Below are positions 26,087 to 35,825 of a stretch of 64,000 nucleotides of DNA, one piece after another. The notes beneath the pieces were generated by a model. That model had not been told where the DNA came from. It did not search any database and worked only from the letters and a program-made list of their open reading frames with translations. Origin of the DNA: Clostridiales bacterium. Lineage in GTDB: Bacteria; Bacillota; Clostridia; Christensenellales; Aristaeellaceae. The first letter of the stretch is position 1. Every line of letters begins with the position of its first letter. The stretch covers positions 1 to 64,000 of the forward strand of contig JAAYIN010000011.1 of assembly GCA_012523405.1 (NCBI GenBank), written 5' to 3'. Both the position numbers and the translations under genes were made by a program.

Positions 26087-26445
26087 GGCAATGCTACCCC
26101 CCATAAATGATTCAACGCAACAACGCATAGCGGTTTACCGCATACGGTCTTTGGCAGAGAAACGCTCCGCTGCGTCACCACAACCAATGCGCTCACTCCC
26201 TCGCATGCAGCGTAACGCCTGAGTTGCTTGAGCAAAGTTGCGGGAATGGGTTTCCCTTTTTTAATTTCAACGCCCACTGTACCAACAAGGTAATCGATTC
26301 GGCAGCCCTTGCCGATTTTCGCCTCATGTACGCAAGGAAGCCCTGCCTCCTCAAAGCGTTTTTTTACAAAATCATGAATATCATATTCGTATAACGCAAA
26401 AGGAGACCGAAGCTCTGACAATGCATCTAGCACTGCGTCCAGCAT
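26083..26445 (-). CDS. Small PD-(D/E)XK nuclease-like protein
   Basis: 120 residues with all core residues of the PD-(D/E)XK nuclease fold in order: Glu41 (HEAKIG), Asp51 (CRIDYL), Glu60-x-Lys62 (VGVEIKKG) and Gln74xxxTyr78 (LLKQLRRYA). The family includes VRR-type and Holliday-junction nucleases. GGGAGG precedes the ATG by 7 bases. It overlaps the SNF2 gene by 4 bases (TTGA), so the products probably act together on DNA. VRR-type nuclease next to SNF2 helicase is also a common phage arrangement. Target is unknown. Confidence 0.65.
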   Translation of the reverse strand: MLDAVLDALSELRSPFALYEYDIHDFVKKRFEEAGLPCVHEAKIGKGCRIDYLVGTVGVEIKKGKPIPATLLKQLRRYAACEGVSALVVVTQRSVSLPKTVCGKPLCVVALNHLWGVALP

Positions 26446-26474
26446 AGCTCGGCCTCCCTTCTGTATGTGAAATA

Positions 26475-26762
26475 TTACAATTCGATTTTCGGGTCCTTGC
26501 GGCTTGCACGGTATAGCACAAAACGCTTACCGATGCACTGCACAGGCTCTGCATACAGGCGGCTGCTTAAGTCTTCCAGCGCTTCCTTTGCAGACAGATC
26601 GCATCCGTTTTGCACAGCGCACTTAATCAGTTCGCGTGCCTCAAGTGCGTCATATGCTTCCTTTATCGTGTTGTCTGTGATGCCCTCTTTACCAATGTAG
26701 AGGATGGGGTCCATTGTATTTGCCATGCTGCGAAGCATCGCCCTTTGTTTGCTAGTAATCAT
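26475..26762 (-). CDS. yhbY: YhbY-like RNA-binding protein (CRM domain)
   Basis: 95 residues, the whole length being one CRM domain (ITSKQRAMLRSMANTMDPILYIGKEGITDN at the start, GKRFVLYR at the end). YhbY binds pre-50S ribosomal particles and helps assembly. It lies 9 bases after obgE, another large-subunit assembly factor, as in many Firmicutes. Confidence 0.92.
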   Translation of the reverse strand: MITSKQRAMLRSMANTMDPILYIGKEGITDNTIKEAYDALEARELIKCAVQNGCDLSAKEALEDLSSRLYAEPVQCIGKRFVLYRASRKDPKIEL

Positions 26763-26771
26763 CCTGATCTC

Positions 26772-28070
<1,299 letters not shown>

Positions 28071-28111
28071 TCAATTGCCATCTGGCAGTAAACCACTAAA
28101 ATGCCATACCG

Positions 28112-28771
28112 TCAAGCTTCTGCACCTTTTTGTGCAGAATTCTTGGATTGTTCAGCATCTGCATGCTTACAAAGTGTCCTCAGCGTGCATATTTCACATG
28201 CAGGGTTACGCGCTTTGCATACCCTCCGCCCGTGAAAGATGAGCCAATGATGTGCGTCAATCCAATCTTTCTTTGGAATAGCCTTTTGAAGTTGCTTTTC
28301 TGTATCCCCAACATTCTTAGCATTGGCAAGGCCAAGCCGATTCGATACGCGGAATACATGCGTATCCACAGCGATCGCAGGCACATGAAATGCACTTGCC
28401 ATCACCACATTTGCTGTCTTTTGCCCCACACCTGGCAGTGCCACAAGCGATTTCATATCGCTGGGCACGTCTCCCCCATGATTGTGCATCAACAGGCGGC
28501 AGGTTTCCACAATATTGCTCGCCTTTGATTTAAAGCCGCAGCTTTTGACCATTGGGTATACATCCTCAATGCGCGCCTCCGCCATGTCCTTGATCGACGG
28601 ATACCTCGCAAAGAGTGCGGGCGTGACCTTGTTAACCTGCTTGTCCGTGCACTGCGCAGACAGCATGACAGCGACCAAGGTTTCATAGGGATTGGTAAAA
28701 TCCAATTCAGGCGCGGCCTCTGGATAGGTTTCTTTCAGCTGCGCAAGAATGGCTGATTTGTTGACTCTCAT
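28112..28771 (-). CDS. nth: Endonuclease III
   Basis: 219 residues. A base-excision repair glycosylase/AP lyase for oxidised pyrimidines. The helix-hairpin-helix with catalytic Lys (LPGVGQKTANVV), catalytic Asp (VDTHVFRVSNRLG) and the four-cysteine iron-sulfur loop (CKARNPACEICTLRTLC) are all present. It heads the run toward obgE, with a 71-base gap. Confidence 0.95.
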   Translation of the reverse strand: MRVNKSAILAQLKETYPEAAPELDFTNPYETLVAVMLSAQCTDKQVNKVTPALFARYPSIKDMAEARIEDVYPMVKSCGFKSKASNIVETCRLLMHNHGGDVPSDMKSLVALPGVGQKTANVVMASAFHVPAIAVDTHVFRVSNRLGLANAKNVGDTEKQLQKAIPKKDWIDAHHWLIFHGRRVCKARNPACEICTLRTLCKHADAEQSKNSAQKGAEA

Positions 28772-28789
28772 GATAACTCCTTTGGTTTG

Positions 28790-29320
28790 TTACTGATCGC
28801 GGCTAAAGCGCGGTTGAAACTTGATCTTTTGAAGTCCATACAATGTGAAGTATGTCACCACTGCATAGAAGGGTACTTCAAACAGATAGCCTACAGCGCG
28901 AAGTTCCAGCCAGATCCAATAGGTCTTGCTTGTGTACATAATGCTGAGCCACAGGGTATTGAGGAACAGGTGAACCAGTTCCACACCAATGGTTGCAATA
29001 ATCACACGTGTCCAAGAGAGCTTGTGTTTATGAAGCACATAACCGTAAATGAATCCAACGATCATATTGCTCAGGGTAAAGCCAATAAAGTATGCGCCTT
29101 GCGGAAACAAGTGAGCACCAAAGAAATCACCAAGACCGCCAACGATCATTGCAGCCACGGGACCCATCATACTACCGGCGATAGCAATGGGGACAAAGCC
29201 CAGACTTACCTGCTTTGACATTGAAGCAATCTGGCTGATATTGCCAAGGACAACCTGTAATGCTACGAGCAGTGCAATGTAGGTGATTTTTTCCGTGGAG
29301 AAAGTTTTTTTCTTACTCAT
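28790..29320 (-). CDS. folT: Folate-family ECF transporter S component
   Basis: 176 residues, about five or six membrane helices, with the folate-family pattern (ALLVALQVVLGNISQIAS, GFVPIAIAGSMMGPVAAMIVGGLGDFFG). It would bind folate and use the EcfAAT module at 38650-41161. The ATG at 29320 has GAGGT upstream, so the longer frame is rejected. It ends 18 bases before nth. An 11-base palindrome CGTGA-A-TCACG lies at 29365-29375 in the upstream gap and could be a regulatory site. Confidence 0.75.
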   Translation of the reverse strand: MSKKKTFSTEKITYIALLVALQVVLGNISQIASMSKQVSLGFVPIAIAGSMMGPVAAMIVGGLGDFFGAHLFPQGAYFIGFTLSNMIVGFIYGYVLHKHKLSWTRVIIATIGVELVHLFLNTLWLSIMYTSKTYWIWLELRAVGYLFEVPFYAVVTYFTLYGLQKIKFQPRFSRDQ

Positions 29321-29381
29321 CGTAGTACCTCGCTTTACCTTTGTGTTATATGATCCATCACTTGCGTGAATCACGTCATTA

Positions 29382-29894
29382 CTAAAAGGTCATTAAGCTC
29401 CAATCGCAGCCTGCTTCTAATTGTTTTGCCAGCTGCTGGAGACCGTCTTGATCCTCTTCGTCAAATCGTCCTTGCGTCGGACTATCAATATCCAATACGC
29501 CGATCAATCCATCTGCGCATTGAAGCGGAATCACAATCTCGCTTCTTGAGGCACTGTCGCATGCGATATGTCCGGGAAATGCATGAACATCAGGTACTAG
29601 CTGCGTCATACATGTCTTAGCCGCTGCGCCGCATACGCCCCTGCCCATCGGGATGCGAATACAGGCTGCCTTTCCCTGAAATGGTCCAAGCATGAGTCCT
29701 CCATCGCAGCACAGATAAAATCCCGCCCAATTGATATCGGGCAAAGCTTCATAAAGCAATGCACTCATGTTTGCCATATTGGGCAGAGGATGGTTTTCGC
29801 CTTCCATTAATGCTGACATTTGTCGATTCAGCAATCGATAGAGCGCCTTTTTCTCCACAAGATTCGGCGCGCTGTCCATTTCAGTCATTTCCAT
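29382..29894 (-). CDS. Free methionine-(R)-sulfoxide reductase (GAF domain)
   Basis: 170 residues, one GAF domain. It reduces the free amino acid methionine-(R)-sulfoxide. The conserved cysteines are present in GRGVCGAAA, HIACD and the middle region, with the SRSEIVIPL strand and GVLDIDSP motif typical of the fRMsr/YtsP family. AAGGGGGATGG precedes the start. It sits opposite the flavin reductase-rubredoxin gene, so both may serve oxidative stress defence. Confidence 0.88.
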   Translation of the reverse strand: MEMTEMDSAPNLVEKKALYRLLNRQMSALMEGENHPLPNMANMSALLYEALPDINWAGFYLCCDGGLMLGPFQGKAACIRIPMGRGVCGAAAKTCMTQLVPDVHAFPGHIACDSASRSEIVIPLQCADGLIGVLDIDSPTQGRFDEEDQDGLQQLAKQLEAGCDWSLMTF

Positions 29895-29944
29895 CCCCCT
29901 TGCAATTTACACACCTGCACAGTATAGCATAAAATCACGTTTCG

Positions 29945-29972
29945 TTACAATCATATTTGGGTATGTTATATT
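29945..29972 (+). promoter_or_regulatory. Promoter of the flavin reductase-rubredoxin gene
   Basis: TTACAA (29945-29950), 16-base spacer, TATATT (29967-29972). Confidence 0.45.
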
Positions 29973-30005
29973 TGTAGCAATCAATGATTAAATGGAGTGA
30001 TTTAC

Positions 30006-30623
30006 GTGGCAACAGCAATCGATCCAACCTCTTTGTTTTCCATTCCCTATGGTTTATACGTACTTACTGCCAATGATGGCAAAAAGGATTGCGGCTGCAT
30101 CATCAATACCACCATGCAGCTTTGCCAATCTCCGGCGATTATCTCGGTTTGCGTCAACAAGCAGAACTATACAAACGAGGTTATCAAAGAGCAAGGTATC
30201 TTCAATGTCAGCGTCCTCACCGAGGATACCGCATTCCAGACCTTTGAGCATTTTGGCTTTCAAAGCGGCAGGGAGATGGATAAATTTGCAGGCCGCGATG
30301 ATCCGCGCAGCGAAAACGGACTGCGCTATCTGGATCAAAGTACCAATGCATTATTCTCTGCTAAAGTAATTGACGCATATGATTACGGTACGCATACCCT
30401 TTTCATTGCCCAGCTTACCCAAGCTACCAAGCTATCCTCTACCCCCTCCCTCACCTATAGCTATTACTTTGCGCATATCAAGCCAAAACCACAGCCCCAG
30501 CCAAAGCGCGGCTATGTATGCAAAATCTGCGGCTATTTTCATGAGGGCGACGAGCTTCCCGCTGATTTTATTTGCCCCATCTGCAAACATGGCGCAGAGG
30601 ATTTTGAACCTGTCGGATTCTAA
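30006..30623 (+). CDS. Flavin reductase-rubredoxin fusion protein
   Basis: 205 residues. Residues 1-160 are a flavin reductase-like FMN domain (FSIPYGLYVLTANDGKKDCGC, NVSVLTED). A rubredoxin domain follows (YVCKICGYFHEGDELPADFICPICK) with two CxxC iron ligands. This matches high-molecular-weight rubredoxins of acetogenic Clostridia, which pass electrons from NADH to flavodiiron proteins that remove O2 or NO. GGAG lies 8 bases before the GTG at 30006, preferred over the GTG at 29997. Single gene. Confidence 0.88.
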   Translation: MATAIDPTSLFSIPYGLYVLTANDGKKDCGCIINTTMQLCQSPAIISVCVNKQNYTNEVIKEQGIFNVSVLTEDTAFQTFEHFGFQSGREMDKFAGRDDPRSENGLRYLDQSTNALFSAKVIDAYDYGTHTLFIAQLTQATKLSSTPSLTYSYYFAHIKPKPQPQPKRGYVCKICGYFHEGDELPADFICPICKHGAEDFEPVGF

Positions 30624-30788
30624 TGTACATATGACTTATGGTTTTGTGGTTATGACCTGCAAAACCATTTTTCATCTCTGCAAATCTTATGGTATAATAT
30701 ATATATTCGTCAAATCATCTTTAGGGATGCATATTTCGTATGCATTTCACATACTTGTAACTATCCGATGCACGAAGGGATGATATCA

Positions 30789-31559
30789 ATGGAACCTACC
30801 ACCGTCAATATTTTTGATCGCGATGTCTGCAAACCTTATTTTCACCAAGGGAGCGATCATGGTATTTTATTAATCCATGGCTTTACAGGCAGCGCATCAC
30901 ATATGAGAAAGCTGGCTGACGTGCTAGCGCAGAGGGGCTATACTGTGCAGAGCCTTAACCTGCCTGGACATGCCACAACAGAGGAAGATATGGGTAAGGC
31001 TGATTGGAAGATTTGGCTGCAAGCAGCGAAGGAAGCGACTCTGGAGCTCATGAACAAATGCGAAACCACAACCGTATGCGGTCTTTCCATGGGCGGCGTG
31101 CTTGCGCTGCTTGTCGCCGAGCAGATGAAGGTCGATGCCTGCATCCCCATCTCTGCACCTATGGCCGTCCAAAATAGGTTCATGCCGTTAGCGGGTATAT
31201 TAGCGCCCCTCTACAAGCGCATTGCATGGGGAGAACCCACCGAGCGCATGAAGCTGCTTGACCAAGAGTACGACTTTGGCTACTCTGGTTTTCCAACCAA
31301 GAAAGCCGCCGATCTGAGCCATCTGATCAAGCTTGCACGGCGCAATCTCTTTAACATCACCTGCCCCACCCTATGCATACAAAGTGACACGGATGAATCG
31401 ATCTGGAAGAAGAGTGCTGACTACATTCTTCAGAACATTGACAGCGAGGTCAAGCAAAAGCTTTGGCTGAGCGGTGTACCTCACGTATGCACAATTTCAA
31501 CCGAGCTTCCTGCCATTGCGAATACCATAGATAACTTCATGCAAAAAATTGCAGAGTAA
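30789..31559 (+). CDS. Alpha/beta-hydrolase carboxylesterase
   Basis: 256 residues, close to the Est30/YvaK carboxylesterase type, which cleave short-chain esters or monoacylglycerols in the cytoplasm. Oxyanion motif HGFTGSASHM, nucleophile elbow GLSMGG, acid in QSDTDESIW and His in SGVPHV are in order. AAGGGA precedes the ATG at 30789. A TATAAT box at 30693-30698 with a weak -35 may drive it. Confidence 0.88.
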   Translation: MEPTTVNIFDRDVCKPYFHQGSDHGILLIHGFTGSASHMRKLADVLAQRGYTVQSLNLPGHATTEEDMGKADWKIWLQAAKEATLELMNKCETTTVCGLSMGGVLALLVAEQMKVDACIPISAPMAVQNRFMPLAGILAPLYKRIAWGEPTERMKLLDQEYDFGYSGFPTKKAADLSHLIKLARRNLFNITCPTLCIQSDTDESIWKKSADYILQNIDSEVKQKLWLSGVPHVCTISTELPAIANTIDNFMQKIAE

Positions 31560-31611
31560 TATGCGATGCGATAGCACATTTTAAAATCCGTTCGCATACC
31601 CTAGTACGAAC

Positions 31612-31650
31612 AAAGGCGTTCCCTCTACTTACAGGAGGAACGCCCTTTTT
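31612..31650 (+). terminator. Hairpin terminator or attenuator before asnB
   Basis: AGGCGTTCC pairs with GGAACGCCT around 31614-31646, followed by five T. It ends 20 bases before asnB, so it ends the esterase transcript and could also limit read-through into asnB. Confidence 0.7.
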
Positions 31651-31670
31651 GATGAAAGGGGATGGCGAAT

Positions 31671-33503
31671 ATGTGCGCAATTGCAGGCGTCATAGATTGG
31701 AAAAACATAGGTGAGCACCCTTTTGAGATTTATGAGGCAATGCTATCAACGATGAGGAGGCGCGGACCTGACCAATGCGATCAGTATGTCAACGGACCTG
31801 CCGCCCTTCTTCATGCACGCCTAAGCGTGGTTGATCTGGACAACGGCCGTCAGCCTATGGAAGCATGGCAAGGTAACGAGCATTTCATCATCGTATACAA
31901 TGGTGAGCTGTACAACACCGATGAGGTGCGGGCAGAACTGATCGGGCACGGGCATCATTTTACCAGCCGATCCGATACCGAGGTGCTGCTGCACGCATAC
32001 ATGGCATGGGGACAGGACTGTCTCAGTAAGCTCAACGGCATTTTTGCATTTGCCGTTTGGGAGGAAGAAGCGCAGCGGCTATTCATCGCCCGCGACAGAA
32101 TGGGCGTTAAGCCGTTTTTCTACGCCGTACGGGGCGATACATTCATCTTTGCATCAGAGCTTAAGACACTGCTTACCCACCCGCTTGTAGAGCCAATTAT
32201 AGACAATGCGGGCATTGCAGACATTATGCTGATGGGTCCCGGCAGAACACCCGGCTGCGGCGTATTCAAAGATGTCCATGAGCTGATGCCGTCTTACTGC
32301 GGGCTTGTGGATCGCAGCAGCATTAGGACATGGAGCTACTGGTCGACCGAGGATCAGCCTCATATTGACACCTTTGACCAGACCGCTGATAAAGTTCGCT
32401 GGCTTGTGCTTGACAGCATCGAGCGCCAACTCGTCTCGGATGTGCCGCTTTGCTCGCTGCTATCAGGCGGACTTGATTCCAGCATTCTTTCAGCTGTTGC
32501 ATCTAGGCGGCTAAAGGATTTAGGAAAGGACTTTTCCACCTTTTCTGTGGACTACGAGTCAAACGATCAATACTTTACCGCAGGTCATTTCCAGCCCGAG
32601 AGCGATAACAAGTACATTAACATCATGAAGCAAGAGCTTGGATGCACGCATCATACCATCATGCTAAAGAGTGAGGATGTCGCGGCTGCACTCATTGATG
32701 CAGTTCATGCAAGAGATTTGCCCGGGATGTCGGATGTGGATTCATCGCTGCTTCTGTTTTGCCGCGAAATCAAAAAGCATGCAACGGTTGCGTTATCAGG
32801 CGAATGTGCAGATGAGATTTTTGGCGGTTACCCATGGTTTAGAGATAAGGACTTGCGCGAGAAGGACGGTTTCCCATGGGCGCAGTCCACAAGCTACCGC
32901 GCTGAATTTCTAAGGCCCGAGTGGAGCAGCCAAATCGATGCAGCGGCATATGTTGACGATCGCTATCAATCAACCCTCGCCGCAACCTCCGCCCTTGAAG
33001 GCCTCAGCCCTGAGGAGCGGCGCATGAAGGAAATGATTCATCTGAACGAAAAATGGTTCATGCAAACGCTGCTAGATCGCAAGGATCGCATGAGCATGTA
33101 CAGCGGGCTTGAGGTGAGGGTTCCTTTCTGCGATCACCGCATCGCCGAGTATCTCTACCGTATTCCATGGGAGATGAAGGAATATCACGGACACGAGAAA
33201 GGGTTGCTGCGCTACGCCATGCGCGGATTATTGCCAGACAAAGTATTATGGCGAAAGAAAAGCCCCTATCCAAAGACCCATCATCCCATCTACCGTGAGA
33301 CGGTCAGCAAGATGCTGCAAGACGTGCTTGACGACTCATCATCGCCATTGCTGCAACTAGCTGACGAGGATAAATTGCGCGAGCTTCTCGCTACCGACCG
33401 CTCGGTTCCGTGGTACGGTCAGCTCATGACCACGCCTCAAACCATCGCCTATATGGTGCAGGTTAACACGTGGATGAAGGACTATGGCGTTCGTATCCAG
33501 TAA
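31671..33503 (+). CDS. asnB: Asparagine synthase (glutamine-hydrolysing)
   Basis: 610 residues. It makes asparagine from aspartate, ATP and glutamine. The start at 31671 is set by the need for an N-terminal catalytic cysteine (MCAIAGV); the frame opens three codons earlier. The glutaminase domain (about 1-200) is followed by the synthetase domain with the pyrophosphate loop LLSGGLDSSI and SGECADEIFGGYPW. The N-terminal Met is removed in this family to free Cys. Confidence 0.95.
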   Translation: MCAIAGVIDWKNIGEHPFEIYEAMLSTMRRRGPDQCDQYVNGPAALLHARLSVVDLDNGRQPMEAWQGNEHFIIVYNGELYNTDEVRAELIGHGHHFTSRSDTEVLLHAYMAWGQDCLSKLNGIFAFAVWEEEAQRLFIARDRMGVKPFFYAVRGDTFIFASELKTLLTHPLVEPIIDNAGIADIMLMGPGRTPGCGVFKDVHELMPSYCGLVDRSSIRTWSYWSTEDQPHIDTFDQTADKVRWLVLDSIERQLVSDVPLCSLLSGGLDSSILSAVASRRLKDLGKDFSTFSVDYESNDQYFTAGHFQPESDNKYINIMKQELGCTHHTIMLKSEDVAAALIDAVHARDLPGMSDVDSSLLLFCREIKKHATVALSGECADEIFGGYPWFRDKDLREKDGFPWAQSTSYRAEFLRPEWSSQIDAAAYVDDRYQSTLAATSALEGLSPEERRMKEMIHLNEKWFMQTLLDRKDRMSMYSGLEVRVPFCDHRIAEYLYRIPWEMKEYHGHEKGLLRYAMRGLLPDKVLWRKKSPYPKTHHPIYRETVSKMLQDVLDDSSSPLLQLADEDKLRELLATDRSVPWYGQLMTTPQTIAYMVQVNTWMKDYGVRIQ

Positions 33504-33509
33504 TCATCA

Positions 33510-33553
33510 AAACCCCTTCACCAGCCATCAAACGATGTGCGATGAAGGGGTTT
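33510..33553. terminator. Bidirectional terminator between asnB and pyk
   Basis: AAACCCCTTCA (33510-33520) pairs with TGAAGGGGTTT (33543-33553). Confidence 0.8.
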
Positions 33554-33577
33554 AGTCATTTGATTGTTCGATTAGGC

Positions 33578-35353
33578 TCAGTCTGTCGTTTTTCCGTTGA
33601 CATTGCAGCTTACAACGCCGCGCTCAGCGTCCAGCGTTACCACTGCGCCGCTTTTTAAAATCTTAGTCGCATTTTCTGCGGCAATCAGCACGGGAATGTT
33701 TAGGCTCATGCCTGCAATCGCGCCATGTCCATTAGGATTCTTATCCTCAAGGATCAAGCCGCTTGCCTTGCGAATCTGCGGGAAGATCGAGTTGGTGGTC
33801 TGAGGAATGACGAGGATATCGCCATCGTTAAAGTTCCGAATGACTTCCTCCGTATTCTTGCACACGCAGAGGCTTCCGCAAACACGCTGCTGCGTTACGC
33901 CGCGACCCGTCACCAGAATATGACCAACCACGTACACCTTCATCAGGTTGGTTGTACCGCTCACGCCCAGCGGCACGCCCGCGGTCATAACCACAAGCTC
34001 GCCATCCTTGAGCAGTCCGGCTTCTACACCCGCTTCTACTGCGCTTTCAAAGAGGCCATCGGTATTGGTGACTTCCTTGATCATCAGCGGAACAACGCCC
34101 CAGCTAAGGTTTAGCTGTCTGCAAACCGTTTCGTCAGTCGTGCAGCAAATGATGGGGCTGCTTGGACGATACTTGGAGATCATGCGAGCGGTGCGGCCGC
34201 CCTTTGTGACTGTCAATATAGCCGCTGCTCCCAAGTCCTGTGCAGAAGTACAGGTTGCGTGCGAAATGGCATTGGTCACGTCCGTATTATAGTCAGACTC
34301 ACGTTCCTTGAAGCGCTTCTGATAGTTGATATCACGCTCTGCGCTCATTGCAATACGAGCCATCGTGCGCACCGCTTCAATGGGGTACAAGCCTGCTGCG
34401 GTCTCACCTGAAAGCATGATCGCACTGGTGCCGTCATAGATGGCATTGGCTACGTCCGTTGCTTCAGCACGCGTTGGGCGAGGATTCTTCATCATGCTAT
34501 CGAGCATCTGGGTTGCGGTGATTACCTGCTTACCGCTTGAATAAACCTTATGGATCAGCATTTTTTGAATGACTGGCACCTGCTCCAGCGGAATTTCAAC
34601 ACCAAGGTCACCGCGTGCAACCATGATACCATCGGTCACTCGGAGAATATCGTCTATATTCTGCACGCCCTGCATGTTTTCAATCTTTGCAATGATATTG
34701 ATGTTTGCATGTCCCTCTTCGCTGAATATCTTACGCACCTCAAGAATATCTGCTGCACTGCGCGTAAAGGAAGCAGCGACAAAATCAACACCGTGCTTGA
34801 TACCAAACGCAATGTCCTCGCGGTCCTTTTGGCTGATATAGGGCATGCCTAGATCCACATCAGGGACATTGACGCTCTTGCGGTCAGAAATCCAGCCGCC
34901 ATTGTCAACCACACACACAATCTCAGTAGCCGTCAGGTTGCGAACCTTCATGCTGATCAGACCGTCATCCATCAAAATGACCGTACCCTCATGGATATCT
35001 TTGGGCAAATCAGGATAGGTGATCGATGCACGCTCGTTATTACCCACAATGCTCTTTGTCACAAGGGTAAAAGTCTGCCCCTTGACCAGCTCGACCTTGC
35101 CTTTTTCAAACGATTCCAGACGAATTTCCGGACCCTTCGTATCCAGCATAATCGCAATGGGAAGATTTAGTTCCTCTCGCATCTTTTGAATGCGATGGAT
35201 ATTGTTCAGATGTGTTTCATGTGTACCGTGTGAAAAATTCAGACGGGCGACATTCATGCCCGATAGGATGAGTTCACGCAATACCGCATCATCCTCAGTT
35301 GACGGGCCTAGTGTGCAAACGATCTTGGTTTTGCGTTGAAATGAGTTGTTCAT
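33578..35353 (-). CDS. pyk: Pyruvate kinase with C-terminal PEP-utiliser domain
   Basis: 591 residues. Converts PEP and ADP to pyruvate and ATP. The barrel motifs (KIVCTLGPSTED, MVARGDLGVEIP, catalytic Lys in IIAKIENMQGV) are clear. The last 110 residues form the extra PEP-utilising-like domain (NDGDILVIPQTT...GHGAIAGMSLNIPVLI), found in Bacillus and clostridial enzymes but without the phosphorylated His role. It overlaps the ogt stop by 4 bases. Confidence 0.96.
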   Translation of the reverse strand: MNNSFQRKTKIVCTLGPSTEDDAVLRELILSGMNVARLNFSHGTHETHLNNIHRIQKMREELNLPIAIMLDTKGPEIRLESFEKGKVELVKGQTFTLVTKSIVGNNERASITYPDLPKDIHEGTVILMDDGLISMKVRNLTATEIVCVVDNGGWISDRKSVNVPDVDLGMPYISQKDREDIAFGIKHGVDFVAASFTRSAADILEVRKIFSEEGHANINIIAKIENMQGVQNIDDILRVTDGIMVARGDLGVEIPLEQVPVIQKMLIHKVYSSGKQVITATQMLDSMMKNPRPTRAEATDVANAIYDGTSAIMLSGETAAGLYPIEAVRTMARIAMSAERDINYQKRFKERESDYNTDVTNAISHATCTSAQDLGAAAILTVTKGGRTARMISKYRPSSPIICCTTDETVCRQLNLSWGVVPLMIKEVTNTDGLFESAVEAGVEAGLLKDGELVVMTAGVPLGVSGTTNLMKVYVVGHILVTGRGVTQQRVCGSLCVCKNTEEVIRNFNDGDILVIPQTTNSIFPQIRKASGLILEDKNPNGHGAIAGMSLNIPVLIAAENATKILKSGAVVTLDAERGVVSCNVNGKTTD

Positions 35354-35823
35354 ATTTTGTCCTTTCGAGTCTTTTCAGACTCTAATAGTATTTTCTTAAT
35401 ATCGATTCCCCCGCCGTAACCAACCAGCTTTCCATTTTTCCCAATCACTCTGTGACATGGAATGAAAACCGGTAAGGGGTTGCGATTGTTTGCCATGCCT
35501 ACCGCACGGCAAGCTTTGGGATTGCCGACCGCTATGGCCTGCTCAAGATAAGAGCGAGTCTCGCCATAGGGAATTTGGGTCAGTGCCTCCCAGCAGCTCC
35601 TTTGAAATGCAGTACCCTTGGGTGCAAGCGCAACCGTGAACTGCTCACGCTCTCCGGCAAAGTACTGCTCAAGCTCGCTTATAGCCTGCGCTAAAAACGG
35701 GGTTTTTACTAATTGTGCGTCCTGCGGGATGTACTCGCCAAAGTTAGATGCTACAAGCATCCCATCCGCTTCCACCAGCGTCATCTTGCCAATGACTGTA
35801 TTAACGATCCACGCGGCTTTCAT
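35350..35823 (-). CDS. ogt: Methylated-DNA-protein-cysteine methyltransferase
   Basis: 157 residues. Repairs O6-methylguanine by transfer of the methyl group to its own cysteine in the PCHR motif (VFIPCHRVIGKNGKLVGYGGG). The preceding FQRSCWEALTQIPYGETRSY DNA-binding helix is typical. The ATG at 35823 lies 10 bases after GGAGG; a GTG at 35829 overlapping the previous stop is also possible. In one operon with an Lgt-like gene and pyk. Confidence 0.93.
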   Translation of the reverse strand: MKAAWIVNTVIGKMTLVEADGMLVASNFGEYIPQDAQLVKTPFLAQAISELEQYFAGEREQFTVALAPKGTAFQRSCWEALTQIPYGETRSYLEQAIAVGNPKACRAVGMANNRNPLPVFIPCHRVIGKNGKLVGYGGGIDIKKILLESEKTRKDKI

Positions 35824-35825
35824 CG

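Noticed and set aside
29320-29400. THF riboswitch before the folate-type S component
   Set aside because: Only a short palindrome is present; the conserved core of the THF riboswitch is not seen.
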